Part shown: one piece after another, positions 1 to 8,120 of the stretch
Numbering within the stretch: position 1 is the first letter of the stretch
How the letters are laid out: every line of letters starts with the position of its first letter
The notes under the pieces: model-generated
Databases searched by the model: none
Told to the model about the DNA's origin: nothing
Seen by the model: the letters and a program-made list of their open reading frames with translations, nothing else
Made by a program: the position numbers and the translations under genes
DNA from: a virus
Strand: one strand, 5' to 3'
Length of the DNA: 45,686 bases
IMG/VR virus record: IMGVR_UViG_3300010885_071107
Coordinates: 1-45,686 of that record

Positions 1-33
1 AACCCTTAGGGTTAATGTCAACCCTTAGGGTTA
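1..33. repeat. Two copies of a short palindrome after the tail tube gene
   Basis: The 14-base unit AACCCTTAGGGTTA occurs at 1-14 and 20-33. Each contains the palindrome AACCC-TTA-GGGTT, so each could form a 5-bp hairpin with a 3-nt loop. The second copy contains the tail tube stop codon (31-33). Placed just after a late gene, the pair could be a transcription end or RNA-stabilising element. There is no clear T-tract, and the window edge hides whether more copies follow. Confidence 0.6.
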
Positions 34-573
34 CTTTTTACGCCAGTAGTGATATGCTACTGTAGCGCCGAATTCAACGGTTTCTCCATTACCCTGCATA
101 TTATAAGAAAGGGCACCAACAGTGCGGACGCTAACACCAACCAATTGATATTGCGCAACGCGGTTTAATTGAGCGTCTAATTGAACTAAATCAATTGTAG
201 ATGTTTGCCGCGGTGTAAAATAATTACCTGTACTCTGGGAATCATCAAAAGTATCTAATGACCATTGTTCAAACTTTTGGCGAATTTGAGATTTAGCATC
301 ACAAAAGAATTTTAAATCATAACCTTCGCTACCGGGATATTCAGCCGTGCCTGGGATATTAAAGTTGAGGCCCATATAAGGCACTGCAACATTTTTAATA
401 TTTCTGCCTGGTAGTGTAGCAGCTTTAATATAAACTAAATCATCCTCGTTAAATGTAACAGAAGATGTACCTCCAGTGTTGATTGACAGTAATCTAAAGT
501 TGACATCACGTGAGAAGTCACGAGCTACTGCTACTCTGTAAAAGTCCTGAATTGTTTGTTTTACGTCGGCCAT
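31..573 (-). CDS. 19: Tail tube protein, T4 gp19-like
   Basis: This 180-residue protein is predicted to form the inner tube of the contractile tail, through which DNA passes. The N-terminal part (DFYRVAVARDFSRDVNFRLLS) leads into a compact beta-rich domain ending in a hydrophobic/aromatic tail (FGATVAYHYWRKK), as in gp19 proteins, and the length is close to the family size. It directly follows the sheath gene on the same strand, matching the T4 order 17-18-19. A late box AATAAATA at 580-587 lies 6 nt before the ATG, so it should be made late. Assignment rests on family resemblance and synteny. Confidence 0.85.
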   Translation of the reverse strand: MADVKQTIQDFYRVAVARDFSRDVNFRLLSINTGGTSSVTFNEDDLVYIKAATLPGRNIKNVAVPYMGLNFNIPGTAEYPGSEGYDLKFFCDAKSQIRQKFEQWSLDTFDDSQSTGNYFTPRQTSTIDLVQLDAQLNRVAQYQLVGVSVRTVGALSYNMQGNGETVEFGATVAYHYWRKK

Positions 574-579
574 ATAAAT

Positions 580-587
580 TATTTATT
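580..587 (-). promoter_or_regulatory. Late promoter box of the tail tube gene
   Basis: AATAAATA on the minus strand, 6 nt before the tube ATG at 573. It matches the T4 late core TAAATA. Predicted transcription starts at or next to the ATG. Confidence 0.65.
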
Positions 588-588
588 A

Positions 589-3132
589 TTAGCTTACTAT
601 TTCCTGGAAGTTTACACCAGTACGTGTGGCATAGAAATTCGCTAGGATGAATTCGGCGGTTCTTACGGGTTTAATATAAATGTCAACAATTAAAGTGTTA
701 TCATCTATAACGGTTGGCGTATTGTTACGTTCATCACAGATAATCAAGTAATCATAAATACCTTGTGTATTTTTAGCATTCTCAAAAATAGGAGTTAATG
801 CATTAATAACTTGGGTGCGTGTGAATAACGTATTAGGCTCAAACACATAGTATTTGAGTGTATCTCTTGTAGCTATTTCCATAGCTAAGAACAAGCGACG
901 AACATTAATACGATCAAAAGCACTAGGAGCTTTCAATAAGGTCTTCTGCCCATATACCACAAACCCATCAGATGGGAAGAAAGCTACAGGATTGAAACTA
1001 GACTTATATAATTGATCACGTTGTTTTTGGCGTGGATAATACGCTATGTCGGATACTTGTGAAACAATACCCCGTCTAAAACCAGCAGGTGCATACCATG
1101 GCTGATAGTTAGTATCGGTATTAGCCATTATAGATGCTGCAAATCCTGAGAACGGAACCCAGATAGGTGAACCTGTTGTTATATCTGTTACGCGAACGCA
1201 TGTCGGATAAGTGACTAAGTAACTACTATTGTATGGGGCAAATTGATTTTTTAACGGCCACAATACATTTGTAGTGAAGTTAGTTAAATCCGGATCATTA
1301 ATGGTTTTGACTGAATTTGACTGAACCAATACTGGTGTTAATGGATCTAGGATACCAATCAAGTCCTTACGAGCTGGATTTTCAACAAATGATTGGATTG
1401 TGTTAGCAACACCCTGATAACTTGTTACTAGAGCATCGGTTGATGGAGAGCCGTTGAATGATGATAAACCTTGAGTGTTTACATATGCATAGTCATTAAA
1501 TGTGGAGGTACCAGCACTAGAACAGGCATATACTGTACCTAAGCCACCTTCACAGGCTATATTAATTGAATATACATCTGAATTCAGCAGATTATTTAAA
1601 ATAGTCTGCAATTTAGAAGGCACATTACCGATGGTTTTATCAGCTGCATTAGCAGAGAAATAACTACCTAAGGGAAATATTGCATCTGTATCTCCGTTAT
1701 TATTTGATGCCCAATCTAAAACATTTGCATTATTAAATCCAAGATATGTTAGACTATTGCCGGCCGAATTTGGATTCGTATAGGTGAATAATGTATTGTT
1801 TTTAGATGTCGGGTTACTAGCGCGAATTTTAATGATTGGTGTACCATCTAATTGCAAGTAACTAAGACCCCCGTTTGTACGTGACAGATATGGGTTAACC
1901 TTTACCACTATAGTGGGGCTATTGCTATTGATCTGATTTTCTATGAAGAAACTCTGCGCAGGACCACCATTGGTAGAATTAATAAGCCGTTTACTATCTA
2001 AAGATCCAATATAACCTTCCTCGAGTGCAAATCCAAGTTGTATGCTAGTAGAAGAAAACACAGACTGTTTCAATTTGAATAACCCAATGATAAGCGTATC
2101 ATCATAAGACCGATCAACATATGTATCATAGCCAACAATGCTAGTTTCTAATACTTGGGATATGCTATTATCTACTCCATTATCCGTAGAATCTGCAGAT
2201 AATGTAAATCCATATCTTTGAGATGGAATTATTTGATAAGATGAATTAGTAACAAAGGTCGCACTTGTGTTGAGTGATTTAATCTTGGTAATTGTATCAA
2301 AATTAGTGACCGGGTTTAAATTAGTATTATCTACAACACCAACATAATAACCTTCATATAGATTATTAATATTACTTGAGGCTTGATTGGCTATAATTAA
2401 AGCCGCATTTCCCAAACTAGATATGCTAGAATTTAATGTGCCTGAGCATATATTGCTATACGTGAATAAGCTTCCGTTTTGGAAATCATTAAACTGACTC
2501 TTTGTTAACGTATAGTGTACTGGAGCACCTAAAATATAGGTACCACTAGTAGCTTGAGTGAAATTCTGTGTTCCAACACTCGTTAAAGACACAGTAGATG
2601 TTGAAAAATTAGCACTTACACCATTCCAAAGAGTAGAGGGTGAACTGCTAGATATAGAGTTCTGTACGGTATTTCCAGCTGGGATGCCGGAAGGGAACGC
2701 TGCAGATAGAGTTGGTACAGCTGAAACATATGTGTAAGCTGTAGTTGTATTGCACTTATAAAAAATCGGATCAGTTATATAATTTGTTACGCTGGTATCA
2801 ACGAATACAGCTGGATAAGCCAATAATCCTATACTTGAATTATCAATAGCTCCAGCACTACCATATGGTAGGCGGGATACTAATATATTAGCCGGGCTTT
2901 GGAGAGATGCCTTTACAGTATTGTAAAAGTATCTTTCTGCACCATTTGTTGGTTGGCCGTATATTTGTTCAAATTCTGATAGACTTGCAACCGTGATTGC
3001 ATCATTTATAGGACCACGTGGGGCAAACCCCGGAACAAAGATGGTAGTTCCTGTCGTTTGCACTGGACGCAAAGAAAGATCTATTTCAGAAATCTGTACA
3101 CCTGGCGAATCTATTTTTCTATTTGTTGCCAT
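589..3132 (-). CDS. 18: Contractile tail sheath protein, T4 gp18-like
   Basis: This 847-residue protein is the predicted tail sheath, which polymerises around the tube and contracts at infection. The N-terminus (SPGVQISEIDLS, then FVPGFAPRGP) and the C-terminal domain (RRLFLAMEIATRDTLKYYVF, then TRTGVNFQEIVS) are typical sheath elements that link subunits together. It is longer than the roughly 660 residues of T4 gp18. The extra length is a Ser/Thr/Asn-rich middle section (about residues 100-480), probably a surface-exposed insertion. The gene lies between the tube-like gene 3199-3807 and the tail tube gene. A late box CATAAATA lies 12 nt before the ATG. Confidence 0.93.
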   Translation of the reverse strand: MATNRKIDSPGVQISEIDLSLRPVQTTGTTIFVPGFAPRGPINDAITVASLSEFEQIYGQPTNGAERYFYNTVKASLQSPANILVSRLPYGSAGAIDNSSIGLLAYPAVFVDTSVTNYITDPIFYKCNTTTAYTYVSAVPTLSAAFPSGIPAGNTVQNSISSSSPSTLWNGVSANFSTSTVSLTSVGTQNFTQATSGTYILGAPVHYTLTKSQFNDFQNGSLFTYSNICSGTLNSSISSLGNAALIIANQASSNINNLYEGYYVGVVDNTNLNPVTNFDTITKIKSLNTSATFVTNSSYQIIPSQRYGFTLSADSTDNGVDNSISQVLETSIVGYDTYVDRSYDDTLIIGLFKLKQSVFSSTSIQLGFALEEGYIGSLDSKRLINSTNGGPAQSFFIENQINSNSPTIVVKVNPYLSRTNGGLSYLQLDGTPIIKIRASNPTSKNNTLFTYTNPNSAGNSLTYLGFNNANVLDWASNNNGDTDAIFPLGSYFSANAADKTIGNVPSKLQTILNNLLNSDVYSINIACEGGLGTVYACSSAGTSTFNDYAYVNTQGLSSFNGSPSTDALVTSYQGVANTIQSFVENPARKDLIGILDPLTPVLVQSNSVKTINDPDLTNFTTNVLWPLKNQFAPYNSSYLVTYPTCVRVTDITTGSPIWVPFSGFAASIMANTDTNYQPWYAPAGFRRGIVSQVSDIAYYPRQKQRDQLYKSSFNPVAFFPSDGFVVYGQKTLLKAPSAFDRINVRRLFLAMEIATRDTLKYYVFEPNTLFTRTQVINALTPIFENAKNTQGIYDYLIICDERNNTPTVIDDNTLIVDIYIKPVRTAEFILANFYATRTGVNFQEIVS

Positions 3133-3144
3133 AAATCGTGAAAA

Positions 3145-3152
3145 TATTTATG
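3145..3152 (-). promoter_or_regulatory. Late promoter box of the sheath gene
   Basis: CATAAATA on the minus strand, 12 nt before the sheath ATG at 3132. It is one of the few late boxes here with room for a short leader. Confidence 0.65.
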
Positions 3153-3162
3153 TCTTACAAAG

Positions 3163-3182
3163 TACATTTTTCAAAAAATGTA
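3163..3182 (-). terminator. AT-rich hairpin after the tube-like gene
   Basis: A perfect 9-bp inverted repeat (TACATTTTT / AAAAATGTA, loop CA) lies just past the stop of the 3199-3807 gene and just before the sheath late promoter. It may end transcription from the terminase side, but the stem is AT-only at its core and the following T-run is short, so the call is tentative. Confidence 0.4.
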
Positions 3183-3198
3183 TCTATATATTCTTTTT

Positions 3199-3807
3199 TT
3201 ACAGATTATCAACGTTTTCTACTAGCGTTGCAATGAACTGACTATATGCAAAGTCTAACGTGCATTCTACTTCGGTTCCTTGTCTATAATTGAAGGTTAT
3301 ACCTGACAATTTAGTAGGAAAGGCTTGGGTATATTTAAATTCTATTACTCTCTTTTCATATTCATCCAATGCAAATATAGATATGTCGGTAAAATAATAT
3401 TGCATTGCGGCCTCAGTACCTGGTTTATTTTTTTCTAAATTAAAAACATTATCAGCATCTAGGGTGCTATACTTGTCATTGTTTAGAGAATTCAGCCATT
3501 TATATATTACCCAGTAATTATTAAATCGATTATCTATCGTGAAATTTACGGTCTGAGAACCATAAGGTTCCCGAGCCATACTAGAAGTGTTCATGGTTTG
3601 TCCAGCATATTTCACGGCAATCGCAGGTACTGAAACATCAGGAGCCATTGCACCATAAACAGACATATTCAACGTTGCTGGTATAATTGTCTCATTAGTG
3701 TGAGAGCTGCCTTGAATAGATCTGAGACCCTTAGGAACTGGAATAACCATAAGAAATTTATCATTTCTCTGCTTATTAAATGGCGATTGTGAATACGCTG
3801 TTGTCAT
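3199..3807 (-). CDS. Second tail tube-like protein (gp19 superfamily)
   Basis: This 202-residue protein lies between terminase and sheath, where T4 has no gene. It shows the general pattern of gp19-type tube folds: an early strand (DKFLMVIPVPKG), a central YGSQTVNFTIDNRF segment, WLNSLN, and a late DISIFALDEYEKRVIEFKY with a QAFPTKLSGI motif. In related phages such proteins are tube paralogues, for example tube initiators or baseplate/tail terminator components; the exact role here is unknown. It overlaps the terminase stop by 4 bases. A possible late box TTTAAATA (3815-3822) lies 7 nt before the ATG. Confidence 0.7.
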   Translation of the reverse strand: MTTAYSQSPFNKQRNDKFLMVIPVPKGLRSIQGSSHTNETIIPATLNMSVYGAMAPDVSVPAIAVKYAGQTMNTSSMAREPYGSQTVNFTIDNRFNNYWVIYKWLNSLNNDKYSTLDADNVFNLEKNKPGTEAAMQYYFTDISIFALDEYEKRVIEFKYTQAFPTKLSGITFNYRQGTEVECTLDFAYSQFIATLVENVDNL

Positions 3808-5528
3808 ATATTACTATTTAAAGCCTTCCAACCACCCTTCTGTAAGAATTCTAGATCATCATCATAATAGGTATCCTGATTAGCATCGGGTCTAATAAAG
3901 GTTGGCATAATATCTCCAGTGCTAGGATCTTTTAAATTAAGTAACAATTTAGTAGGGTCTACAAAAAATTTACCTAACCCATAATCTAATGCCTTAAGTT
4001 TTAAAGGTCTACGACTATCGTCATATTCCACATCATAATACTTTTCTGCTATTTCATTTTCTAGTATCATTAAGGCCCAAACCAACGACATAACACGATC
4101 ATCTAAATTATGCCCACCAGCTCGAGCAGCCCAGGTACCATTAGGATATCTTACAAATCCTTTAAGCTCTTGCAGTGTCTTTAAATCTCTAATACGCACA
4201 GCATTTAAATCATTAATATAATATCTCATATTAATAACACCCTTATATTTTGTATTTGTATGAGCTAATACACCTGCTCTATTATAACTAGAACCGGCGA
4301 CTGTTGGTCCATAGCTTATGATATTAGGATAATTTAAATCATTTTTAAGTAGATCTACAACCTGCCCACCGCAGTTATTGCGTTCTATTAATACAGGAGG
4401 ATTTCCCCAATGTTGAAAAATTTCATGACACTTGGGTACAAATTGCAATGGACTAATGACGCTATTATTATATACAGCTACTTGTTGTATCTGTGTTAAA
4501 TCAGTTATATCCAGTACTTGTATGCAACTGGCATTCTCTCCTACGCCCTCACTAACATCTACACCTATTGCATATAAATTACCCTTTTTATAAGAATCCC
4601 ATAAAAGATATTTGCCGTCTTCAAATATATATTGTGGTTCTGAAACATCTGCTTTTAGTTTTTCAAATAAAGCATCATTAACAGCACTCTCCCCAGATTG
4701 ATGAAATACATTACCAAACTCTTGATCAAAAATTTCTTTACTACCGATAGTACGCATTGTTTTCTTTTTCCAATTTTCATCTCGACCAGGAACTTCCCAC
4801 CAATCTACTCTTTCAGCAATCCAATCATTTTCTTTTTTTATAGCTCCATCATAAAGTTCATGGAAAAGATTATCTGTACCATTTGGTGTAGATGCTACAA
4901 ATATTTTTGATTTCTTAGAAGCTGAAATAATAGGATAGACTGATTTCCAGAATTCTCTTGCTAGATTATTATCAATAAATGCTAACTCATCTAGAATTAA
5001 ACAATTACAGGAATCACCACGACCTGCATCACTAGATGTTGTAGAAATGCCAATACTAGAACCATTTCCCATCTCAACACCAGTTTCACCATATTTTATT
5101 GTGCCGGGTTTTAGATAATTTGGTAACTGTTCATAGGCTAATCGAATACGTTTAAATATATTAATAGCGGTTTTTTCTTTATTAGCTACTATTAATATGC
5201 GCTGATCTTCAAAAAAACAAGCCATCCATAATGCAAAGATAGTCATTAAAGTAGTTTTACCGCTTTGGCGACTAGACAATACTATAATGAATCGATTATC
5301 TCTTAATGCCCTTAAAATTCTTTTTTGATAATCATGCAGTTCAATTTTTTGGCGACCTTTATCTAGATTAATGATAAAGAAAAAATTCTCAGCAAAGTAT
5401 AAAATATTTTTGCGGCATTTTTCAAGATCCGCCACCCACTCTGGGTGTTGTTCGTAATCAAAAGAAGCCTGAGGCGTAGGTAAATTAGTATTTCCTAAAT
5501 AAAAATGTCTTTCTTTTGCTTGTGCCAT
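3804..5528 (-). CDS. 17: Terminase large subunit, T4 gp17-like
   Basis: This 574-residue protein is the DNA-packaging motor that pumps DNA into the prohead and cuts it. The ATPase domain has a Walker A-type motif SSRQSGKT at residues 85-92, a Walker B with catalytic Glu (CLILDE, 176-181) and a coupling motif ASTPNG. The C-terminal RNase H-like nuclease domain shows the first acidic strand (YAIGVDVSEG) and a late acidic cluster near NLDDRVMSLVWA. Length is close to T4 gp17 (about 610). It starts at ATG 5528, six nt from a palindromic late box shared with the divergent gene at 5543. No small terminase could be recognised in the window. Confidence 0.95.
   Translation of the reverse strand: MAQAKERHFYLGNTNLPTPQASFDYEQHPEWVADLEKCRKNILYFAENFFFIINLDKGRQKIELHDYQKRILRALRDNRFIIVLSSRQSGKTTLMTIFALWMACFFEDQRILIVANKEKTAINIFKRIRLAYEQLPNYLKPGTIKYGETGVEMGNGSSIGISTTSSDAGRGDSCNCLILDELAFIDNNLAREFWKSVYPIISASKKSKIFVASTPNGTDNLFHELYDGAIKKENDWIAERVDWWEVPGRDENWKKKTMRTIGSKEIFDQEFGNVFHQSGESAVNDALFEKLKADVSEPQYIFEDGKYLLWDSYKKGNLYAIGVDVSEGVGENASCIQVLDITDLTQIQQVAVYNNSVISPLQFVPKCHEIFQHWGNPPVLIERNNCGGQVVDLLKNDLNYPNIISYGPTVAGSSYNRAGVLAHTNTKYKGVINMRYYINDLNAVRIRDLKTLQELKGFVRYPNGTWAARAGGHNLDDRVMSLVWALMILENEIAEKYYDVEYDDSRRPLKLKALDYGLGKFFVDPTKLLLNLKDPSTGDIMPTFIRPDANQDTYYDDDLEFLQKGGWKALNSNI
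3815..3822 (-). promoter_or_regulatory. Possible late promoter box inside the terminase 3' end
   Basis: TTTAAATA on the minus strand, 7 nt before the ATG at 3807. It fits the late geometry but departs from the T4 box at the first positions. Confidence 0.4.
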
Positions 5529-5542
5529 GGTAAATATTTAAG
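5529..5542. promoter_or_regulatory. Palindromic late box serving both strands
   Basis: The sequence GGTAAATATTTAAG contains the self-complementary core TAAATATTTA. Read on plus it gives GGTAAATA six nt before ATG 5543. Read on minus it gives CTTAAATA six nt before ATG 5528. The whole divergent intergenic region is this one element. Confidence 0.6.
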
Positions 5543-6442
5543 ATGAAAGAAGCAAATAGCTATTTAACAGAAATTGGTGCTTTATATGGTGCCATGCTAG
5601 ATCAGGTGGTTGTCGAAAAGACCACTAAACTTAAACCATTCGAACGGGCCAGTGATAAAAAGCCGGGAGAAAAGAAACCTTCTAAGAACCCCTTCTTTTT
5701 CAAAAAGTCAGGACCGGGCATGAAACAGGTACCCATTGAAGCAAAAATAAATCCAAAATTTTCTCAAGCTATGGAAAAAACGGAAAGCAAAACAATAAAT
5801 AATTCCATGAGCAAGCGATTTGATGACTTATTCAACAACGTGATTCAGCATAAACTCCAATTGGAAGCTGATGATATAGAAACCATAGAAGACATTTCAG
5901 CCGCGCCTGAGGGTGCTGGTGATGAGGGTGTCAATGATACCAACGGCGCGGATGAAGATCTCACCGTTGAAGAGCTTTTAGCCAAGGCTTGCGAGCTCAT
6001 TCAATTAGCACAAGACAAGATGTCAAGTGGTGCTGAGGAGATGGGTGAATCTGAACACGGTGAAGATAGAGAACAAATGGGCGGCGAGGATAATGAACAA
6101 GCCGTAGGCGAAGGCCAAGCTATTTGGTCTGTTGATAACACCGTTGATGGTTCTGGTAAACTACTTGCCCCTACTAAGGGCACTGATCTAGAAGGCGCTG
6201 CGAAGAAATTAACAGGCACCAAAGGTACTAACAACCAAACAGGTGACGTAACCAAGAAATTAGCCGGCAAGGGCAAAGTGGGTCAATGGGGTGTGAATAA
6301 TCCAGTTGACGGCTCCGGTAAAGTAATTGATACCTCACACAGCACTGACTTAGCTGGTGGCGCCAAAGCGTATATCAATAACAAGGGTCAAGCAAACGTT
6401 GTGAGCAGACTTAAAGCCGGCCAGCAGATCGGTGAGCTATAA
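5543..6442 (+). CDS. Acidic repeat protein with head-targeting-like leader
   Basis: This 299-residue protein belongs to no family I recognise. It begins MKEANSYLTE, with an L-T-E site at residues 8-10 resembling a prohead-protease cleavage point. A Lys-rich segment (25-60) follows, then a very acidic region (about 105-190) and two related repeats of about 50 residues (about 195-248 and 249-299), each with V-D/N-N-x-V-D-G-S-G-K and T-D-L-x-G-A-K. It is transcribed divergently from terminase through a shared late box and ends in a strong terminator. A scaffold or internal-head role is an inference from the leader, charge and location. Confidence 0.75.
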   Translation: MKEANSYLTEIGALYGAMLDQVVVEKTTKLKPFERASDKKPGEKKPSKNPFFFKKSGPGMKQVPIEAKINPKFSQAMEKTESKTINNSMSKRFDDLFNNVIQHKLQLEADDIETIEDISAAPEGAGDEGVNDTNGADEDLTVEELLAKACELIQLAQDKMSSGAEEMGESEHGEDREQMGGEDNEQAVGEGQAIWSVDNTVDGSGKLLAPTKGTDLEGAAKKLTGTKGTNNQTGDVTKKLAGKGKVGQWGVNNPVDGSGKVIDTSHSTDLAGGAKAYINNKGQANVVSRLKAGQQIGEL

Positions 6443-6463
6443 TAAATTAAATCAAATCATATT

Positions 6464-6495
6464 AAAGCCTCGGCAAAAAAGCCGAGGCTTTTTTT
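6464..6495 (+). terminator. Strong intrinsic terminator
   Basis: An 11-bp perfect stem (AAAGCCTCGGC / GCCGAGGCTTT) with an A6 loop runs into a run of seven T. It ends the 5543-6442 transcript; the next late box starts one base after the T-run. Confidence 0.93.
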
Positions 6496-6503
6496 ATTAA
6501 ATA
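6496..6503 (+). promoter_or_regulatory. Late promoter box before a GTG start
   Basis: ATTAAATA, 5 nt before GTG 6509. The same octamer with the same spacing precedes the GTG-started gene at 44050. Confidence 0.55.
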
Positions 6504-6508
6504 ATTAA

Positions 6509-6820
6509 GTGATTAACTTTAAGTCATTTTTTAAGCAAAATAAAGATACACGGCGTCATATGAGGGATCGTTCTCATAGCCCAGGTAAGTTTGCTAGATT
6601 TATACCAAAAAGTCACCAAGTTGATCCCAATGAAAATCAAAAGTATGTAAGGGTTAAGAATAATCGCGGCCATCGGGAAGTGTTATCTTCGAGGGATCTC
6701 CATCAATTAATGCAAAAGTACCATTTTAAACCTGATTTAAAATCTCCCATCACAATAGATAGTAAAAATGGTATTGTAGTTTCATATGAAGATGGTCGTT
6801 TTATATTAAAGGCGAAATAA
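6509..6820 (+). CDS. Small basic late protein, function unknown
   Basis: This 103-residue basic protein starts at GTG, chosen because the late box lies 5 nt upstream. Its start MINFKSFFKQN resembles those of other late proteins here (MKNFKKFFKLN, MTSFKKFYSRI). The body is Arg/Lys/His-rich early and then a small beta-like domain (SPITIDSKNGIVVSYEDGRF). It has no acidic cleavage residue in the leader. It is followed one base later by the next gene, so the two are probably co-transcribed. I do not recognise a family. Confidence 0.7.
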   Translation: MINFKSFFKQNKDTRRHMRDRSHSPGKFARFIPKSHQVDPNENQKYVRVKNNRGHREVLSSRDLHQLMQKYHFKPDLKSPITIDSKNGIVVSYEDGRFILKAK

Positions 6821-6821
6821 T

Positions 6822-7547
6822 ATGTCTATAGATTATTATACAGGTAGCACAGACTTAAACATATATCCCTTTACACCATCGGATAATAGCTGTGTGCGCT
6901 TCACCAATAAGGACAATACTAGTAATGAGAGAAGTCTATATAGTAATTATTGGAGGGAACAATTAAATTTATTTGGGTCTAAGGTCAATTATTATGTAAA
7001 CAACTTTACACTTTTGTCTGCTGATAATTTATATGGTGAACAGCCAACCCAAAAATATTCTCCACCTCAGGCGATAATATTAGGCATTAATCTTAATGAG
7101 AATGCTTTAATGTTAAGCAAGTATGGTCTAATGAGTGATGATGAAATTACTGCTTTTTTGCACATAAGCTCATTTCAAGCTACATTCGGATACTCCTCAG
7201 AACCTAAATCTGGTGATGTATTTAGTATGGTAGAATATGGCTCTGACCGTCCTGGTGGTCGCTCGGGTAATTATTATGAAATAACCCAGCGGTTAGACCA
7301 AGACATAGCTCAGATAAATGCTTTAGCTGGTCATTATGTTTGGTTATTAAAAGCTAAGAGATTTGAATATTCATTTGAACCTGGATTAAGTGGAGAAACG
7401 GTAAATCAACAAGTTTATGATGACACCCTTGCAGCTGGTGTTTCAGGAGCTATTAAGAATTATTCTTACGATGTAGATGTAGCCGGTAAACAGATATTTG
7501 ATTACTCAGCTACATCTAATTACGATGGTGTATATGGTGGTTATTGA
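6822..7547 (+). CDS. Predicted virion protein of unknown role
   Basis: This 241-residue protein directly follows the 6509 gene (ATG one base after its stop) and is probably translated from the same late mRNA. It is Tyr/Asn/Ser-rich (for example RLYSNYWREQLNLFGSKVNY by pattern) and globular, with no signal peptide or membrane segment. The region HISSFQATFGYSSEPKSGD followed by GSDRPGGRSGNYYEITQRLD looks like a phage structural protein, such as a neck or baseplate component, but no family could be assigned. Its stop overlaps the end of the convergent gene 7541-7798. Confidence 0.7.
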   Translation: MSIDYYTGSTDLNIYPFTPSDNSCVRFTNKDNTSNERSLYSNYWREQLNLFGSKVNYYVNNFTLLSADNLYGEQPTQKYSPPQAIILGINLNENALMLSKYGLMSDDEITAFLHISSFQATFGYSSEPKSGDVFSMVEYGSDRPGGRSGNYYEITQRLDQDIAQINALAGHYVWLLKAKRFEYSFEPGLSGETVNQQVYDDTLAAGVSGAIKNYSYDVDVAGKQIFDYSATSNYDGVYGGY

Positions 7548-7798
7548 CCTTTTAAATTGCAAGATACGTCATGTCTCATAGAGACAAATCTTTCCTTGAC
7601 ATATTTCTGAAGAGCCAATGGCTTTATCCAACTATCTGTGTTATCTAAATTAACCTTAATTTCTAAGGCTTTTTGTTCAATATATTCCATAGCTTCTATC
7701 AGACAAAGCCATTTTGTATATTCATCTAACCCCAAGGTGATAGATGATTTATTCTTTGTTGTTAATACTACTATTTCGTTTGATGATGTCGCTAACAT
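7541..7798 (-). CDS. Small unknown protein in an early cluster
   Basis: This is an 85-residue reading frame starting MLATSSNEIVVLTTKN. A start 14 codons further up (7840) would add a hydrophobic stretch but lies deeper in the upstream gene, so the internal ATG is preferred. The protein is mostly helical, with no recognised domain. It overlaps the 3' end of the 7749-8120 gene by 50 bases in another frame and meets the plus gene 6822-7547 tail to tail. It is likely the third gene of the operon driven from 8551-8578. Confidence 0.55.
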   Translation of the reverse strand: MLATSSNEIVVLTTKNKSSITLGLDEYTKWLCLIEAMEYIEQKALEIKVNLDNTDSWIKPLALQKYVKERFVSMRHDVSCNLKGQ

Positions 7799-8120
7799 AG
7801 GCAATATTATAAAATAAAAAATTATTCTTATCAAGAACATTCTTATTAAAAGATAGACTTTTTATAGCATTTTCTATTACCTCTCCTGCTAACTTCCATT
7901 TTATTCTTTCTAATGGTTGATCATTCTCCGGTAGAGAATTAATAACCGTATTGTAGTAACTAAAAAAAGATTTATTTAATTGCAGAAGATAATCTATGTC
8001 ATTAGAAGCATTTAGTTTTGGTGCCCTTAAACCTGAGTTATATGCTTCAAAAAGATCCTTACTAGAACCTTTTAATATAGTGTAATCTATAGTTTCAACT
8101 GCTTGAGTTATATTATTCAT
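7749..8120 (-). CDS. Small unknown helical protein
   Basis: This 123-residue protein, mostly alpha-helical by sequence pattern (LLQLNKSFFSYYNTVINSLP, WKLAGEVIENAIKSL), has no recognised family. It overlaps the end of the upstream membrane-protein gene by 8 bases, which suggests translational coupling, and its own 3' end overlaps the next gene. The three genes 8544 to 7541 appear to be one early operon. Confidence 0.65.
   Translation of the reverse strand: MNNITQAVETIDYTILKGSSKDLFEAYNSGLRAPKLNASNDIDYLLQLNKSFFSYYNTVINSLPENDQPLERIKWKLAGEVIENAIKSLSFNKNVLDKNNFLFYNIAYVSDIIKRNSSINNKE

Noticed and set aside
1-33. Telomere-like TTAGGG units
   Set aside because: Only two copies, part of a short palindrome and unrelated to telomere arrays.
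2993-3241. Plus-strand frame opposite the sheath gene start
   Set aside because: It is antisense to a clear sheath N-terminus and crosses the sheath promoter; no protein features.
6001-6276. Minus-strand frame inside the acidic repeat gene
   Set aside because: Shadow frame produced by the repeat gene's biased codons; Ser/Pro/Leu-rich without domains.
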